A DNA stretch of 64,000 nt from Desulfitibacter alkalitolerans DSM 16504 (GTDB taxonomy: Bacteria > Bacillota > DSM-16504 > Desulfitibacterales > Desulfitibacteraceae). Below the pieces are notes generated by a model, which was given only the letters and a program-made list of their open reading frames with translations, searched no databases and was not told where the DNA came from. This document shows positions 8,626-17,486 of the stretch, piece after piece (positions within the stretch are counted from its first letter, which is position 1; every line of letters starts with the position of its first letter). The stretch is from assembly GCF_000620305.1 (NCBI RefSeq), contig NZ_KK211106.1:120381-184380 (forward strand), in the 5' to 3' direction. The position numbers were made by a program, and so were the translations under genes.

Positions 8626-9804
8626 ATGAGAAGGGCAGTAATAGTAAGTGGAGCAAGAACACCAATAGGAGCCTTTGGAGGAACCCTGGCCAACACATCA
8701 GCAGTTGAACTAGGAGCCATTGTAATCAAAGAAGCAATCAAAAGAGCCCAGATTACCCCAGAACAAGTAGACGAGGTCATAATGGGCAACATCCTGCAAG
8801 CAGGCCTTGGGCAAAACCCAGCAAGACAATCAGCCATAAAAGCCGGACTACCCTATAAAGTACCTGCCATGACAATAAACAAAGTCTGCGGCTCAGGACT
8901 AAAATCAGTTATCCTGGCAGCCCAGGCAGTTATCCTTGGCGATGCAGACATAATAGTAGCAGGAGGCATGGAAAACATGTCCATGGCACCCTATCTCCTG
9001 GACAAAGCACGCACAGGCTATAAAATGGGAGATGGAAAACTAATAGACTCCATGATAAAAGACGGCCTCTGGTGTGCCTTTGAAGACGTGCATATGGGAA
9101 TTACAGCAGAAAACCTGGCTGAAAAGTGGAACATAAGCAAAGAAGAGCAAGACGACTTTGCAGCCAAAAGTCAGCAAAAAGTAGAACAGGCAAAAAAAGA
9201 AAAAAAGTTTAATGACGAAATAGTGCCAGTAATCATACCCCAGAAAAAGGGAGACCCGCTAGTATTTTCAGAAGATGAATTTCCAAGAAGCGGAGTAACA
9301 GCTGAGGGCTTAGGAAAACTTCGCCCCGCTTTTAAAAAAGATGGAACAGTATCAGCAGGGAATGCCTCGGGAATAAATGATGGAGCAGCAGCAGTGGTAG
9401 TTATGTCAGAAGAAAAGGCCAGTCAATTGGGAATAAAACCCCTGGCATATATCAAGTCCTATGCATCAACAGGAGTAGAGCCGACCATTATGGGAATAGG
9501 CCCAGTATCAGCAGTAGAAAAGGCCATAAAAAAAGCAGGAATAAAACTAGAAGACATAGATGTTATAGAAGCAAATGAAGCATTTGCAGTACAATCCTTG
9601 GCTGTATCTAAAGAGCTTGCATGGGATATGGAAAAGGTTAATAAAAATGGTGGAGCCATCAGCCTGGGACATCCCATTGGAGCCAGTGGAACCAGGATTC
9701 TAGTTACTCTACTTTATCAGATGCTAAGAGATGACAGCAAACTCGGCCTGGCAACCCTTTGCATTGGCGGAGGCCAGGGTGTTGCTGCTGTTTTGGAGAG
9801 GTAG
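8626..9804 (+). CDS. thl: Acetyl-CoA C-acetyltransferase (thiolase)
   Basis: This 392-residue thiolase interconverts two acetyl-CoA and acetoacetyl-CoA. The acyl-accepting cysteine lies in [11 protein letters not shown] (near residue 89). The C-terminal catalytic motifs are [23 protein letters not shown] and CIGGGQG. GGAGG lies upstream of the ATG. It uses acetoacetyl-CoA made by the CoA-transferase. The 5' four-fifths shares the T-poor composition of atoDA; from about 9580 the usual composition returns inside this gene, which suggests a mosaic. Confidence 0.96.
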   Translation: MRRAVIVSGARTPIGAFGGTLANTSAVELGAIVIKEAIKRAQITPEQVDEVIMGNILQAGLGQNPARQSAIKAGLPYKVPAMTINKVCGSGLKSVILAAQAVILGDADIIVAGGMENMSMAPYLLDKARTGYKMGDGKLIDSMIKDGLWCAFEDVHMGITAENLAEKWNISKEEQDDFAAKSQQKVEQAKKEKKFNDEIVPVIIPQKKGDPLVFSEDEFPRSGVTAEGLGKLRPAFKKDGTVSAGNASGINDGAAAVVVMSEEKASQLGIKPLAYIKSYASTGVEPTIMGIGPVSAVEKAIKKAGIKLEDIDVIEANEAFAVQSLAVSKELAWDMEKVNKNGGAISLGHPIGASGTRILVTLLYQMLRDDSKLGLATLCIGGGQGVAAVLER

Positions 9805-9809
9805 AAAGG

Positions 9810-10670
9810 ATGAGTATCATGGATATAAATAAAATTATGGTAGTGGGAGCAGGTCAAATGGGAGCAGGCATTGCCCAGGTGGCTGCAGCAGCTGAAATAG
9901 AGGTATATCTATATGATATAGAAGAAAGCCTTGTTCAAAAAGGGCTGAAATCCATAAACAGGTTTTTAGAAAAGTCAGTGGAAAAGGGAAAGCTTGATAT
10001 AGTTAAGAAGGATGCTGTAATAAAATGTATTGTGCCATGTACTGATTTAAATGAAGCCGTCCAGGTACAATTGGTTATAGAAGCCGTTGTGGAAGACTAC
10101 AATATAAAAACTGAAATTTTTAAAAACCTTGACACAATATGCCCTGAAGAAACCATACTGGCTTCAAACACCTCGTCCCTTTCCATAACAGCCCTTGCAA
10201 AAAATGTTCAACGCAGGGATAAATTCATAGGAATGCATTTTATGAACCCTGTTCCCCTTATGAATTTAGTTGAAATTATTAAAGGACTGGACACATCCCA
10301 GAAAACTTATGAAATAATTAAAAAAGCAGGAGAGAAAATGGGTAAAACCTGTGTTGAGGTTCAGGATTTCCCAGGATTTGTTTTAAATAGAGTACTTATT
10401 CCCATGATAAATGAAGCAGCGTATGCAGTTTATGAAGGGGTAGCTAGTGTTGAGGATGTGGATACGGTCATGACTTTAGGAGCAAACCATCCCATGGGGC
10501 CACTGGCCCTGGCTGACCTGATAGGCCTGGATACCTGCCTGGCAATAATGGAGGTTTTACATGGACAATATGGAGACAGCAAGTATAGACCCTGCCCTCT
10601 TTTAAGAAAATATGTAAATGCGGGCTATTTAGGCAGAAAGTCAGGCAGAGGTTTCTATAACTATCAATAA
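9810..10670 (+). CDS. hbd: 3-hydroxybutyryl-CoA dehydrogenase
   Basis: This 286-residue NAD(P)-dependent dehydrogenase acts between acetoacetyl-CoA and 3-hydroxybutyryl-CoA. It has the Rossmann motif VVGAGQMGAGIAQ at the N-terminus, the SNTSSLSI and GMHFMNPVPLM signatures, and a 3HCDH C-terminal domain with GYLGRKSGRGFY. ATG 9810 is preferred over an in-frame ATG at 9759 because GGAGAGG lies 8 bases upstream and the extra residues would come from the thl 3' end. Confidence 0.95.
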   Translation: MSIMDINKIMVVGAGQMGAGIAQVAAAAEIEVYLYDIEESLVQKGLKSINRFLEKSVEKGKLDIVKKDAVIKCIVPCTDLNEAVQVQLVIEAVVEDYNIKTEIFKNLDTICPEETILASNTSSLSITALAKNVQRRDKFIGMHFMNPVPLMNLVEIIKGLDTSQKTYEIIKKAGEKMGKTCVEVQDFPGFVLNRVLIPMINEAAYAVYEGVASVEDVDTVMTLGANHPMGPLALADLIGLDTCLAIMEVLHGQYGDSKYRPCPLLRKYVNAGYLGRKSGRGFYNYQ

Positions 10671-10696
10671 ATCTATAATCTGCTCTGTTCTAATGT

Positions 10697-10736
10697 GGGG
10701 ACATTTCCCAAAAAAACAGCCAGGAGAACCGTCCCC
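10697..10736. repeat. GGGGAC...GTCCCC interspersed repeat-like element
   Basis: GGGGAC (10697-10702) and GTCCCC (10731-10736) bound a 40-base segment between hbd and crt. Similar GGGGAC-bounded segments occur at 43328-43378 and, less perfectly, at 30193-30245. They resemble short dispersed REP-like elements common in clostridial intergenic regions. The family assignment is inference. Confidence 0.4.
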
Positions 10737-10760
10737 CTGGTTTGGAAAAGGAGGATTTTA

Positions 10761-11528
10761 ATGTATCAAAATATAACTTATACAGTAGAAGATAATATTG
10801 GAAATTTAATTATAAATAGACCGAATTCTTTAAATAGTTTAACTAGAGATGCATTGAATGAGGTTCTTTCAGTACTTGACAGCCTTTCCAAAGATGTAAG
10901 GGTCCTTTTGGTTGCCGGAGCAGGGGAAAAAGCTTTTGCAGCAGGCGCTGACATTAAAGAAATGTCCGATTTTTCTCCTGAGGAGGCCATGGAATATGTA
11001 AAATTGGGGCACAAGGTTTTTAACGCAATTGAAGAGCTGCCAATACCTGTAATAGCTGTAATCCAGGGTTACTGCCTGGGAGGGGGCCTGGAACTGGCCA
11101 TGGCCTGTGATATTAGAATTGCATCAGAAAGGGCACGTTTCGGTCAGCCAGAGGTTGGCTTGGGTATTATACCAGGCTTTGGGGGAACTCAAAGACTGCC
11201 CAGACTTGTTGGCAAGGGGATAGCATTAGAGCTAATGATTACAGGTAGTATAATTGATGCAAAAAGGGCGTATGAAATAGGCCTGGTAAACCATGTGTTT
11301 AGCCCAGACCTTTTGCTGGAAAAATCATATGAAATTGCCAATATTTTAAAAGCAAAAAGCTCCAGTGCAATTTCTTTTATAAAAGACTCTGTGAATCAAG
11401 GCTTCAATATTTCCATGAAGGAGGCCCTGTCCTATGAAACCAGGCTGTTTGGACTTTGTTTTACAAAGCAAGATTTTAGAGAAGGATTTAAGGCCTATTT
11501 TGAAAAAAGGAAGCCCAATTTTAGGTAG
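10761..11528 (+). CDS. crt: Enoyl-CoA hydratase / crotonase
   Basis: This 255-residue crotonase-fold enzyme hydrates crotonyl-CoA to 3-hydroxybutyryl-CoA. The oxyanion-hole segments are AGAGEKAFAAGADIKEM and QGYCLGGGLELAMACD, with a catalytic glutamate in FGQPEVGLGIIPG. ATG 10761 is chosen because AAAGGAGG (10747-10754) precedes it; an upstream in-frame extension runs through the GGGGAC element and is not credible. Its substrate is the product of Kal, which ties it to the lysine pathway. Confidence 0.94.
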   Translation: MYQNITYTVEDNIGNLIINRPNSLNSLTRDALNEVLSVLDSLSKDVRVLLVAGAGEKAFAAGADIKEMSDFSPEEAMEYVKLGHKVFNAIEELPIPVIAVIQGYCLGGGLELAMACDIRIASERARFGQPEVGLGIIPGFGGTQRLPRLVGKGIALELMITGSIIDAKRAYEIGLVNHVFSPDLLLEKSYEIANILKAKSSSAISFIKDSVNQGFNISMKEALSYETRLFGLCFTKQDFREGFKAYFEKRKPNFR

Positions 11529-11632
11529 CTTGGGTTTGTGATTTTTATACAGATTGTATAATTATTATATTATAAAACCTTGTAGGAGTTTTGGCAGCAT
11601 TGTAGAATAGTATGTATTGGGGTGAGAGCATC

Positions 11633-13102
11633 GTGGAGTTTCATCTGAATGAAGGTATAGAAAAACACATTTTTTTAAGCATATTAGATGCAATAGATAG
11701 TGCCATAACCGTTATAGATTGTAATGGTGTAACTATTTTTTACAATAAGGCTGCCAGTAAAATTGAGGGTTTGGACCCTGAAGAGGTCATTGGAAAGCAT
11801 CTTTTATCCATATACCCCAGTCTTAATGAAAACAATAGCTCGCTTTTGACTGTTTTAAAAACCAAATGGCCGGTTGTAGAGCAGCAGCAAACTCTGGTAA
11901 CACGTACTGGAAAAAAGGCAACAGTTGTCTACTCCACCTATCCTCTTTTTAAAGACGGGGTACTAATAGGTGCATTTGATATTTCCAGGGATATAACAGA
12001 GATCAAAAACCTGTCTGAAAGACTTGTTGATTTACAGGCCAAGCTCATGGACAGCAAAAAGAGCCCAATGGCTTCCTCTGCAATGGCTCCTTCCCATAAT
12101 AGTAATTATGCAAGTATCTATACCCTGGATGATATTATTGGTGAAAGTCCAAGTATTGTAAAATTAAAAAAGCTTGCTCAAAGGGTTGCCTATAGCCCAT
12201 CTCCCATATTAATATATGGAGAAACGGGTACTGGCAAGGAAGTTCTGGTACAGGCTATTCATAACGAGGGGACAACCAGCACTAAGCCCTTTGTTGCACA
12301 AAACTGTGCTGCGTTACCTGCTACCCTGCTAGAGAGTATTCTCATGGGTACTGTAAAGGGAAGCTTTACTGGTTCCGAGGATAGGCCAGGACTATTGGAA
12401 ATAGCTCATGAGGGAACTCTCCTGCTGGATGAGATTAATTCCATGCCCCTGGACCTTCAGAGTAAAATTTTAAGAGTGCTTCAGGAAGGTTCCTTTAGAA
12501 GGATTGGTGATACAAAACTAAGATATGCCAGGCCGCGAATAGTGGCATGTACAAATGTAGATCCTGCTGAGGCTGTTAAAAATAAGCAGCTGCGCATTGA
12601 CCTTTATTACAGGTTAAATGTTATTTCCTTGTACATTCCACCCTTGAGAGAAAGGAAGGAAGATATTCCCCTTCTTGTAAAGCATTTTATCAGCAGACTT
12701 AATGATAAGTTTCATATAAATATTAAGGGTGTTGACGATAGGGTTATGTCAGCTTTTCATTGCTATGACTGGCCTGGAAATGTTAGAGAATTACAGCATT
12801 GTTTGGAGCATGCAGTAAATGTCATGTCAGGCTCAACTATAAAATCGGACCATCTGCCTTTTTACTTTACAAGTCACTTTAACAAAAAAAATATTATTGA
12901 AACCAAAGCACCACAAATTTCCAATTTTCAGTCCCTGCCGGAAACATTAAATTCCATTGAAGGCACTTTAATTTTGGAGGCTTTAAAGGAAAGTAATTGG
13001 AATGTGACACAGGCTGCTCGTATGCTCAAAATTCCCAGGCAAACCCTTCAGTACAAAATGCGTAATTTAGAATTGGATAAGAATAAGGGAGGCAGCTTAT
13101 GA
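11633..13102 (+). CDS. Sigma-54-dependent activator with PAS domain (RocR-like)
   Basis: A protein of about 489 residues with an N-terminal PAS domain (about 15-130), an AAA+ sigma-54 interaction domain and a C-terminal Fis-type helix-turn-helix (NVTQAARMLKIPRQTLQYKM). Walker A is GETGTGKE and Walker B is LLLDEI. The loop that contacts sigma-54 reads GSFTGS rather than GAFTGA, which resembles RocR-type arginine-catabolism regulators. GTG 11633 is preferred because GGGGTGAG (11619-11626) fits it; an ATG at 11612 is also in frame. Flanked by lysine catabolic and transport genes, it is the likely activator of the -24/-12 promoter at 15855. The effector is unknown; a lysine-pathway metabolite is a guess. 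Confidence 0.88.
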   Translation: MEFHLNEGIEKHIFLSILDAIDSAITVIDCNGVTIFYNKAASKIEGLDPEEVIGKHLLSIYPSLNENNSSLLTVLKTKWPVVEQQQTLVTRTGKKATVVYSTYPLFKDGVLIGAFDISRDITEIKNLSERLVDLQAKLMDSKKSPMASSAMAPSHNSNYASIYTLDDIIGESPSIVKLKKLAQRVAYSPSPILIYGETGTGKEVLVQAIHNEGTTSTKPFVAQNCAALPATLLESILMGTVKGSFTGSEDRPGLLEIAHEGTLLLDEINSMPLDLQSKILRVLQEGSFRRIGDTKLRYARPRIVACTNVDPAEAVKNKQLRIDLYYRLNVISLYIPPLRERKEDIPLLVKHFISRLNDKFHINIKGVDDRVMSAFHCYDWPGNVRELQHCLEHAVNVMSGSTIKSDHLPFYFTSHFNKKNIIETKAPQISNFQSLPETLNSIEGTLILEALKESNWNVTQAARMLKIPRQTLQYKMRNLELDKNKGGSL

Positions 13103-14034
13103 GCCTCTTGATTATGTCCCTATTGATTGGTATTTTTTTAGGACTAAGAAAGATTCTTTCCCGAAAATTATTAAAGATTATTGGTAAGCTAACCTTTGCC
13201 AGCATACTTTTTATTATAGCTGCTTTAGGTGCAAAAATCACTTTAGATGAAGCTGTACTTAACAGTATTGGAATTCTTAGTATAAAAGCACTTATTCTCA
13301 TGCTTTCAGCAGTTGCCGGCAGTGTAATTGTTGTTTGGTTAATGGAAAAAAGGCTAAACCTGTTAAAATGTGATCCAGTAAATGCTCAAGAAGACCCTTT
13401 GGTAGCTAATGATAGCTCCCCTGTTCAGGTAAGCAATTATTCCTTTGTTAAAAGGGTGCTGATCACACTACTAATTGGAGGCATTTTAGGTAAAATAGCA
13501 CCCCTTGAATTGCAAACATTGGATTTGACAATTACAACATCTTTATATATTTTATGTTTTGGGGTTGGCACAGAAATAGGAAGTGATGACAATCTGTTAA
13601 AAAGCCTCAAAGGCTTAAGCTGGAAATGTATTCTTGTGCCCTTTGGAGTTTTATTAGGAAGCTCATTAGGTGGTTTTCTAGCCAGCCTGTTTATATCAGT
13701 GGATGCTAAAAGTGCCATTGCCATTGGGGCTGCATGTGGGTTTTATAGTGTTGCAGGGGGAGTTTTGGCAAGTCTGGTGGGGTCTGATGTTGGTACAATT
13801 GCCTTTTTAACCAATTTTTTTAGAGAGATTGGCTCCTTTCTAATAATTCCCCTTTTAGCCACAAGAGTTAGCCCAATTTCAGCCAGCACGCCTGGGGGGG
13901 CAACTGCCATGGATACCACCCTGCCATTAATATTTAAATCTTTAGGGACAAGGGTAGCTCTTATTGCCATGATAAGTGGTGTAGTTTTAACGATTATTGT
14001 TCCAATTTTGCTGCCAATTATCCTATCTTTTTAG
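13099..14034 (+). CDS. lysO: LysO-family lysine exporter (DUF340)
   Basis: This 311-residue membrane protein has about eight hydrophobic helices. The central region SYILCFGVGTEIGSDDN through GAACGFYSVAGGVLASLVGSDVGTIAFLTNFFREI matches the LysO/YbjE family of lysine exporters. Its ATG overlaps the regulator's stop (ATGA), so the two are translationally coupled. In this setting it may balance internal lysine or exchange lysine for a product; the direction of transport is not shown by sequence. Confidence 0.85.
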   Translation: MSLLIMSLLIGIFLGLRKILSRKLLKIIGKLTFASILFIIAALGAKITLDEAVLNSIGILSIKALILMLSAVAGSVIVVWLMEKRLNLLKCDPVNAQEDPLVANDSSPVQVSNYSFVKRVLITLLIGGILGKIAPLELQTLDLTITTSLYILCFGVGTEIGSDDNLLKSLKGLSWKCILVPFGVLLGSSLGGFLASLFISVDAKSAIAIGAACGFYSVAGGVLASLVGSDVGTIAFLTNFFREIGSFLIIPLLATRVSPISASTPGGATAMDTTLPLIFKSLGTRVALIAMISGVVLTIIVPILLPIILSF

Positions 14035-14191
14035 ATGCATATATGGTTGGCTTATTAGTGAGGGTTGGCACTTAGCTGATACTGCAAAAAGCACATAGGA
14101 GGTGACATATATAGACAATAATGCCAAATAATGAGAATTGTCAGAAAAAAGGTAATGGCCATTACAAAAATTGAAAACAGGAGGTATGTTT

Positions 14192-15766
14192 GTGGAACAT
14201 TATGGTTGGATTTCATTGTTACCACCAGTGGTAGCTATAATTTTAGCGATTGTAACTAGAGAAGTTTTACTATCCTTGACCATAGGTATTATGGTAGGAA
14301 CATTTATTATTTTTGATGGCAACCTTATGGCGAGCTTTACTGGTGCTTTTAACTTTGTTTTTGAAAGTGCCGGAGACCCTGAATGGAATATGCGTACTAT
14401 TATGTATACATTGTTTTTAGGCAGCGTACTTGGCATGATGACAAAGGCCGGGGGAGCAAGGGCCTTTGCTGACTGGTCAACTAGAAGGATTAAGTCTAGG
14501 AAAGGTGCTCAGGGAATAACTTTTGGAACAGGCCTTGTACTATTCTTTGATGATTACTTTAATTCCTTAACGGTTGGTTCTGTTATGAGACCTGTTACTG
14601 ATAAATTTAGAATCTCCAGGGAGAAGCTTGCTTATATTACCGACTCTACTGCAGCACCTGTAGTTATCTTAATGCCTATTTCTACCTGGGTTGCTTATAT
14701 AGTAGGGATGATGGGAGATCAGTTTAACCAGCTTGGTATCGAAGGAAACCCGTTTATGGAGTTTATATACACAATTCCATATAACTTTTATGCATGGCTG
14801 ACCATAATAATGGTGGCAGTAATAATTTTCACCAATCTAGAGTATGGCCCAATGGCTAAAGCCGAGAAAAGAACACTCACAAAGGGGGTCCTATATGAAG
14901 AGGGCAGCGTAGCTCCTCCAGGTGACGATCTTAGAAGGGTTGAACCGTCAGAAAATGGAAAAGTAGCAGATATGTTCGTGCCTATTTTTGTTTTGGTCCT
15001 TTCTAGTGTAGTGTTCATGCTTTATACAGGTGGATTTTTTGATGGAGGAATTAGTCTGGTACAGGCAATTCAGGATACAGATTCGGTAACAGCCCTAGTT
15101 TATGGAACCTTCCTAACCATTGTAATTTCAGCAATATGGTTTAAGGTAAGAAGTGTCATAGGTATTTTTGAAAGCGTTGAGGCAGTTATCGCAGGAATGA
15201 AGGCCATGCTTCCAGGCATATTGATTCTTGTATTGGCATGGAGTATTGGTTCTGTGACAGGTGAGCTTGGTACCGGGTTATTCCTTGCAGAGGTTGTAAC
15301 TGAAGCCCTACCAGGATGGACCCTGCCAATGGTAATCTTCTTTACAGCCTGCTTCATGGCTTTTGCAACAGGTACTTCCTGGGGAACCTTTGCAATTATG
15401 ATACCTATTGCTATTCCTCTGGCAGTTTTCTCTGATACATCCATAGCTCTTTGCATGGCAGCTTTATTAAGTGGTGCTGTATGGGGTGACCACAGCTCAC
15501 CATTGTCTGACACCACAATTTTGTCATCCACTGGTGCAGGATGTCCAGTTGTAGATCACGTAAGAACACAAATCCCTTATTCTGCTACTGGTGCTGCTGC
15601 AGCGTTAGTTGGTTTTATTGTAGCAGGCATAACCCAAAGTGTGATTATTCCCCTAATTGTTTCAGTAGCTGTATTAATAGGTTTAATTTACATCTTCCAC
15701 AAGTTTAATAAGGATGAAATTGATAAACTGGATCAGCATATAGAAAAGGTAGATGCAAAAATGTAA
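14192..15766 (+). CDS. NhaC-family Na+/H+ (or amino acid) antiporter
   Basis: A polytopic membrane protein of about 524 residues with the features of the NhaC/Na+:H+ antiporter superfamily, including the LFFDDYFNSLTVGSVMRP and SGAVWGDHSSPLSDTTILSS motifs. Members next to amino-acid fermentation genes are often thought to take up the amino acid, so lysine uptake is an inference from context. GTG 14192 is chosen because AGGAGG (14179-14184) sits 7 bases upstream; TTG 14171 and ATG 14186 are in frame but badly spaced. Confidence 0.85.
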   Translation: MEHYGWISLLPPVVAIILAIVTREVLLSLTIGIMVGTFIIFDGNLMASFTGAFNFVFESAGDPEWNMRTIMYTLFLGSVLGMMTKAGGARAFADWSTRRIKSRKGAQGITFGTGLVLFFDDYFNSLTVGSVMRPVTDKFRISREKLAYITDSTAAPVVILMPISTWVAYIVGMMGDQFNQLGIEGNPFMEFIYTIPYNFYAWLTIIMVAVIIFTNLEYGPMAKAEKRTLTKGVLYEEGSVAPPGDDLRRVEPSENGKVADMFVPIFVLVLSSVVFMLYTGGFFDGGISLVQAIQDTDSVTALVYGTFLTIVISAIWFKVRSVIGIFESVEAVIAGMKAMLPGILILVLAWSIGSVTGELGTGLFLAEVVTEALPGWTLPMVIFFTACFMAFATGTSWGTFAIMIPIAIPLAVFSDTSIALCMAALLSGAVWGDHSSPLSDTTILSSTGAGCPVVDHVRTQIPYSATGAAAALVGFIVAGITQSVIIPLIVSVAVLIGLIYIFHKFNKDEIDKLDQHIEKVDAKM

Positions 15767-15782
15767 AACCAACCTTTTAAAT

Positions 15783-15823
15783 AAAGACTCATACAGCCAA
15801 ACAAGCTGCATGGGTCTTTTTTT
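15783..15823 (+). terminator. Terminator after the NhaC-type gene
   Basis: AAAGACTCAT and ATGGGTCTTT arms (one G-U pair) with an inner CAGC/GCTG stem are followed by seven Ts. It separates the transporter from the kamA promoter. Confidence 0.88.
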
Positions 15824-15854
15824 ATCTGCAAACTAGCGCGGCCATAGCAGAAAC

Positions 15855-15870
15855 TGGTATAAAATTTGCA
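15855..15870 (+). promoter_or_regulatory. Sigma-54 (-24/-12) promoter for kamA
   Basis: TGGTAT-N5-TTGCA, with exactly ten bases between the GG (15856-15857) and GC (15868-15869) dinucleotides, fits the RpoN consensus TGGCAC-N5-TTGCA. It lies 72 bases before the kamA start and just after a terminator. The RocR-like activator at 11633 is the obvious partner. Confidence 0.75.
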
Positions 15871-15941
15871 TATAATTATTAGTCATAGATCTATAGATAG
15901 ATTATTTTTTATTGTACGTAAATCAAATGGGAGGAAAGCAA

Positions 15942-17174
15942 ATGAGACATTATAAAGAGATATCCTTATGGGAAAACATTTCTGATGAACAGTGGAATGA
16001 CTGGAAATGGCAGGTCACCAACCGGATTACTACTGTTGATGAGCTAAAACAAATTATTCCTTTAAGTGAAGCTGAAGAAGAGGGTGTGAAAAACTGCCTC
16101 AAAACCTTTAGGATGGCAATAACACCATACTATGCTTTGCTAATAGACAGGGATAATCCCAATTGCCCCATTAGGAAGCAAGCAGTTCCCACTTATCATG
16201 AGTTAAGTGGATCTAAATATGATTTGGATGATCCCCTTGATGAAGATGTTGACTCGCCAGTATCCTGTATAACCCACAGGTATCCTGATAGAGTTTTGTT
16301 CCTGGTGACTGATCAGTGTTCCATGTACTGTCGTCACTGCACAAGAAGGAGAATGGCGGGAACCAATGACAAGGCAAGAAACAGCCAGCAGCTAGCAGCT
16401 GCAATTGATTATATTAGAAAAAATAAGGTTATTAGGGATGTAATCATTTCAGGCGGAGATGGTTTGCTGATCTCAGATAGTCTCCTGGAGGATATTTTAA
16501 AAGAATTAAGGGCCATTTCCCATGTTGAGATTATCAGGATTGGCACTAGAACGCCTGTTGTTATGCCCCAAAGAATAACAGCAGAACTTTGCAGCATGAT
16601 TAGAAAATACCATCCAGTATGGGTTAATGTGCACTTTAACCATCCTAATGAGATAACTCCAGAAGCCAAGAGAGCCTGTGACATGCTAAGTGATGCAGGT
16701 ATTCCCCTTGGAAATCAAAGTGTTTTATTAAAATCAGTCAATGATTGTCCTCTGTTAATGAAGAAACTGCTTCATGGGCTTCTTAAAATGAGGGTAAGGC
16801 CTTACTATGTCTACCAATGTGATCTTGCAAGGGGTATTGAACATTTTAGAACTCCAGTTAGTGCAGGAATTCATATGATGGAATACTTGAGGGGCCATAC
16901 ATCAGGACTTGCAGTCCCAGTCTTTGTTGTTGATGCTCCCAGGGGAGGAGGAAAGATACCAGTAATGCCCCAGTATTTAATATCCCAATCTCCTTCCAAA
17001 GTCATTGTAAGGAACTTTGAAGGCGGTTTATATACTTATACACAGCCCAAGCATGAAGTTGATCCTGATAAGCCCTGTGAGCATTGTGGTGAGCATCATA
17101 ATGATTACGATATGGGGCTCGCAAAAATGCTAAATGGGCATACTGTAGCCATGGAACCTGTAATCAAGGGTTAG
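15942..17174 (+). CDS. kamA: L-lysine 2,3-aminomutase KamA
   Basis: This 410-residue radical SAM/PLP enzyme converts L-lysine to L-beta-lysine, the first step of the fermentation. The SAM cluster motif is C126-SMY-C130-RH-C133. The PLP lysine lies in the DAPRGGGKIPV segment (near residue 338), and the C-terminal CEHCGEHH motif contributes zinc or dimer contacts. Length is close to the 416 residues of the Clostridium subterminale enzyme. ATG 15942 follows GGGAGGAAAG; an in-frame ATG at 15912 lacks a ribosome binding site. It is transcribed from its own sigma-54 promoter, apart from kamBDE. Confidence 0.96.
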   Translation: MRHYKEISLWENISDEQWNDWKWQVTNRITTVDELKQIIPLSEAEEEGVKNCLKTFRMAITPYYALLIDRDNPNCPIRKQAVPTYHELSGSKYDLDDPLDEDVDSPVSCITHRYPDRVLFLVTDQCSMYCRHCTRRRMAGTNDKARNSQQLAAAIDYIRKNKVIRDVIISGGDGLLISDSLLEDILKELRAISHVEIIRIGTRTPVVMPQRITAELCSMIRKYHPVWVNVHFNHPNEITPEAKRACDMLSDAGIPLGNQSVLLKSVNDCPLLMKKLLHGLLKMRVRPYYVYQCDLARGIEHFRTPVSAGIHMMEYLRGHTSGLAVPVFVVDAPRGGGKIPVMPQYLISQSPSKVIVRNFEGGLYTYTQPKHEVDPDKPCEHCGEHHNDYDMGLAKMLNGHTVAMEPVIKG

Positions 17175-17486
17175 AACAAGCATATACGCCCAATTATAGG
17201 CAATGCTGAGAAATGGGCATCAGAATAAATATTCAAAAAACGTTGTAAATACAGAAAATTTTACATTCAATTGCTATAGCGCCTATAATTGGGCAGCTCA
17301 GGGCATTTAATAATATAAAACTAACCTGGCTTTGTATGTTTATGCTTTTTTAGGTCTTGATAGTACAAGGTATATAGTATAAGCAGGAAAATGACGCAGA
17401 AGGAAGAAAAGTATAGAGTGCATAATTTAACTATCATAGCTTAGTATTTTGTAATTGCAAACAAGCACAATCAAGGAGGAAATGTA
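17175..17486. other. 312-base intergenic region with a long inverted repeat
   Basis: No gene is visible. A perfect 14-bp inverted repeat, GCCCAATTATAGGC (17188-17201) and its complement (17281-17294), encloses about 80 bases that contain a smaller TGTAAA/TTTACA hairpin. The rest is AT-rich and probably carries the promoter of the MttB-like gene. I found no convincing -24/-12 element. Confidence 0.6.
17188..17294. repeat. 107-base element bounded by 14-bp perfect inverted repeats
   Basis: The arms are at 17188-17201 and 17281-17294. It could be a small MITE-like insertion, a long-range RNA stem, or two operator half-sites. No flanking target-site duplication is obvious. Confidence 0.5.

Noticed and set aside
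11590..11608. TTGGCAG-like -24 element before the sigma-54 activator
   Set aside because: No GC occurs at the required distance.
14067..14092. A sigma-54 promoter (TTGGCAC...CTGCA) before the NhaC-type gene
   Set aside because: GG and GC are 15 bases apart rather than 10, so the spacing rules it out.
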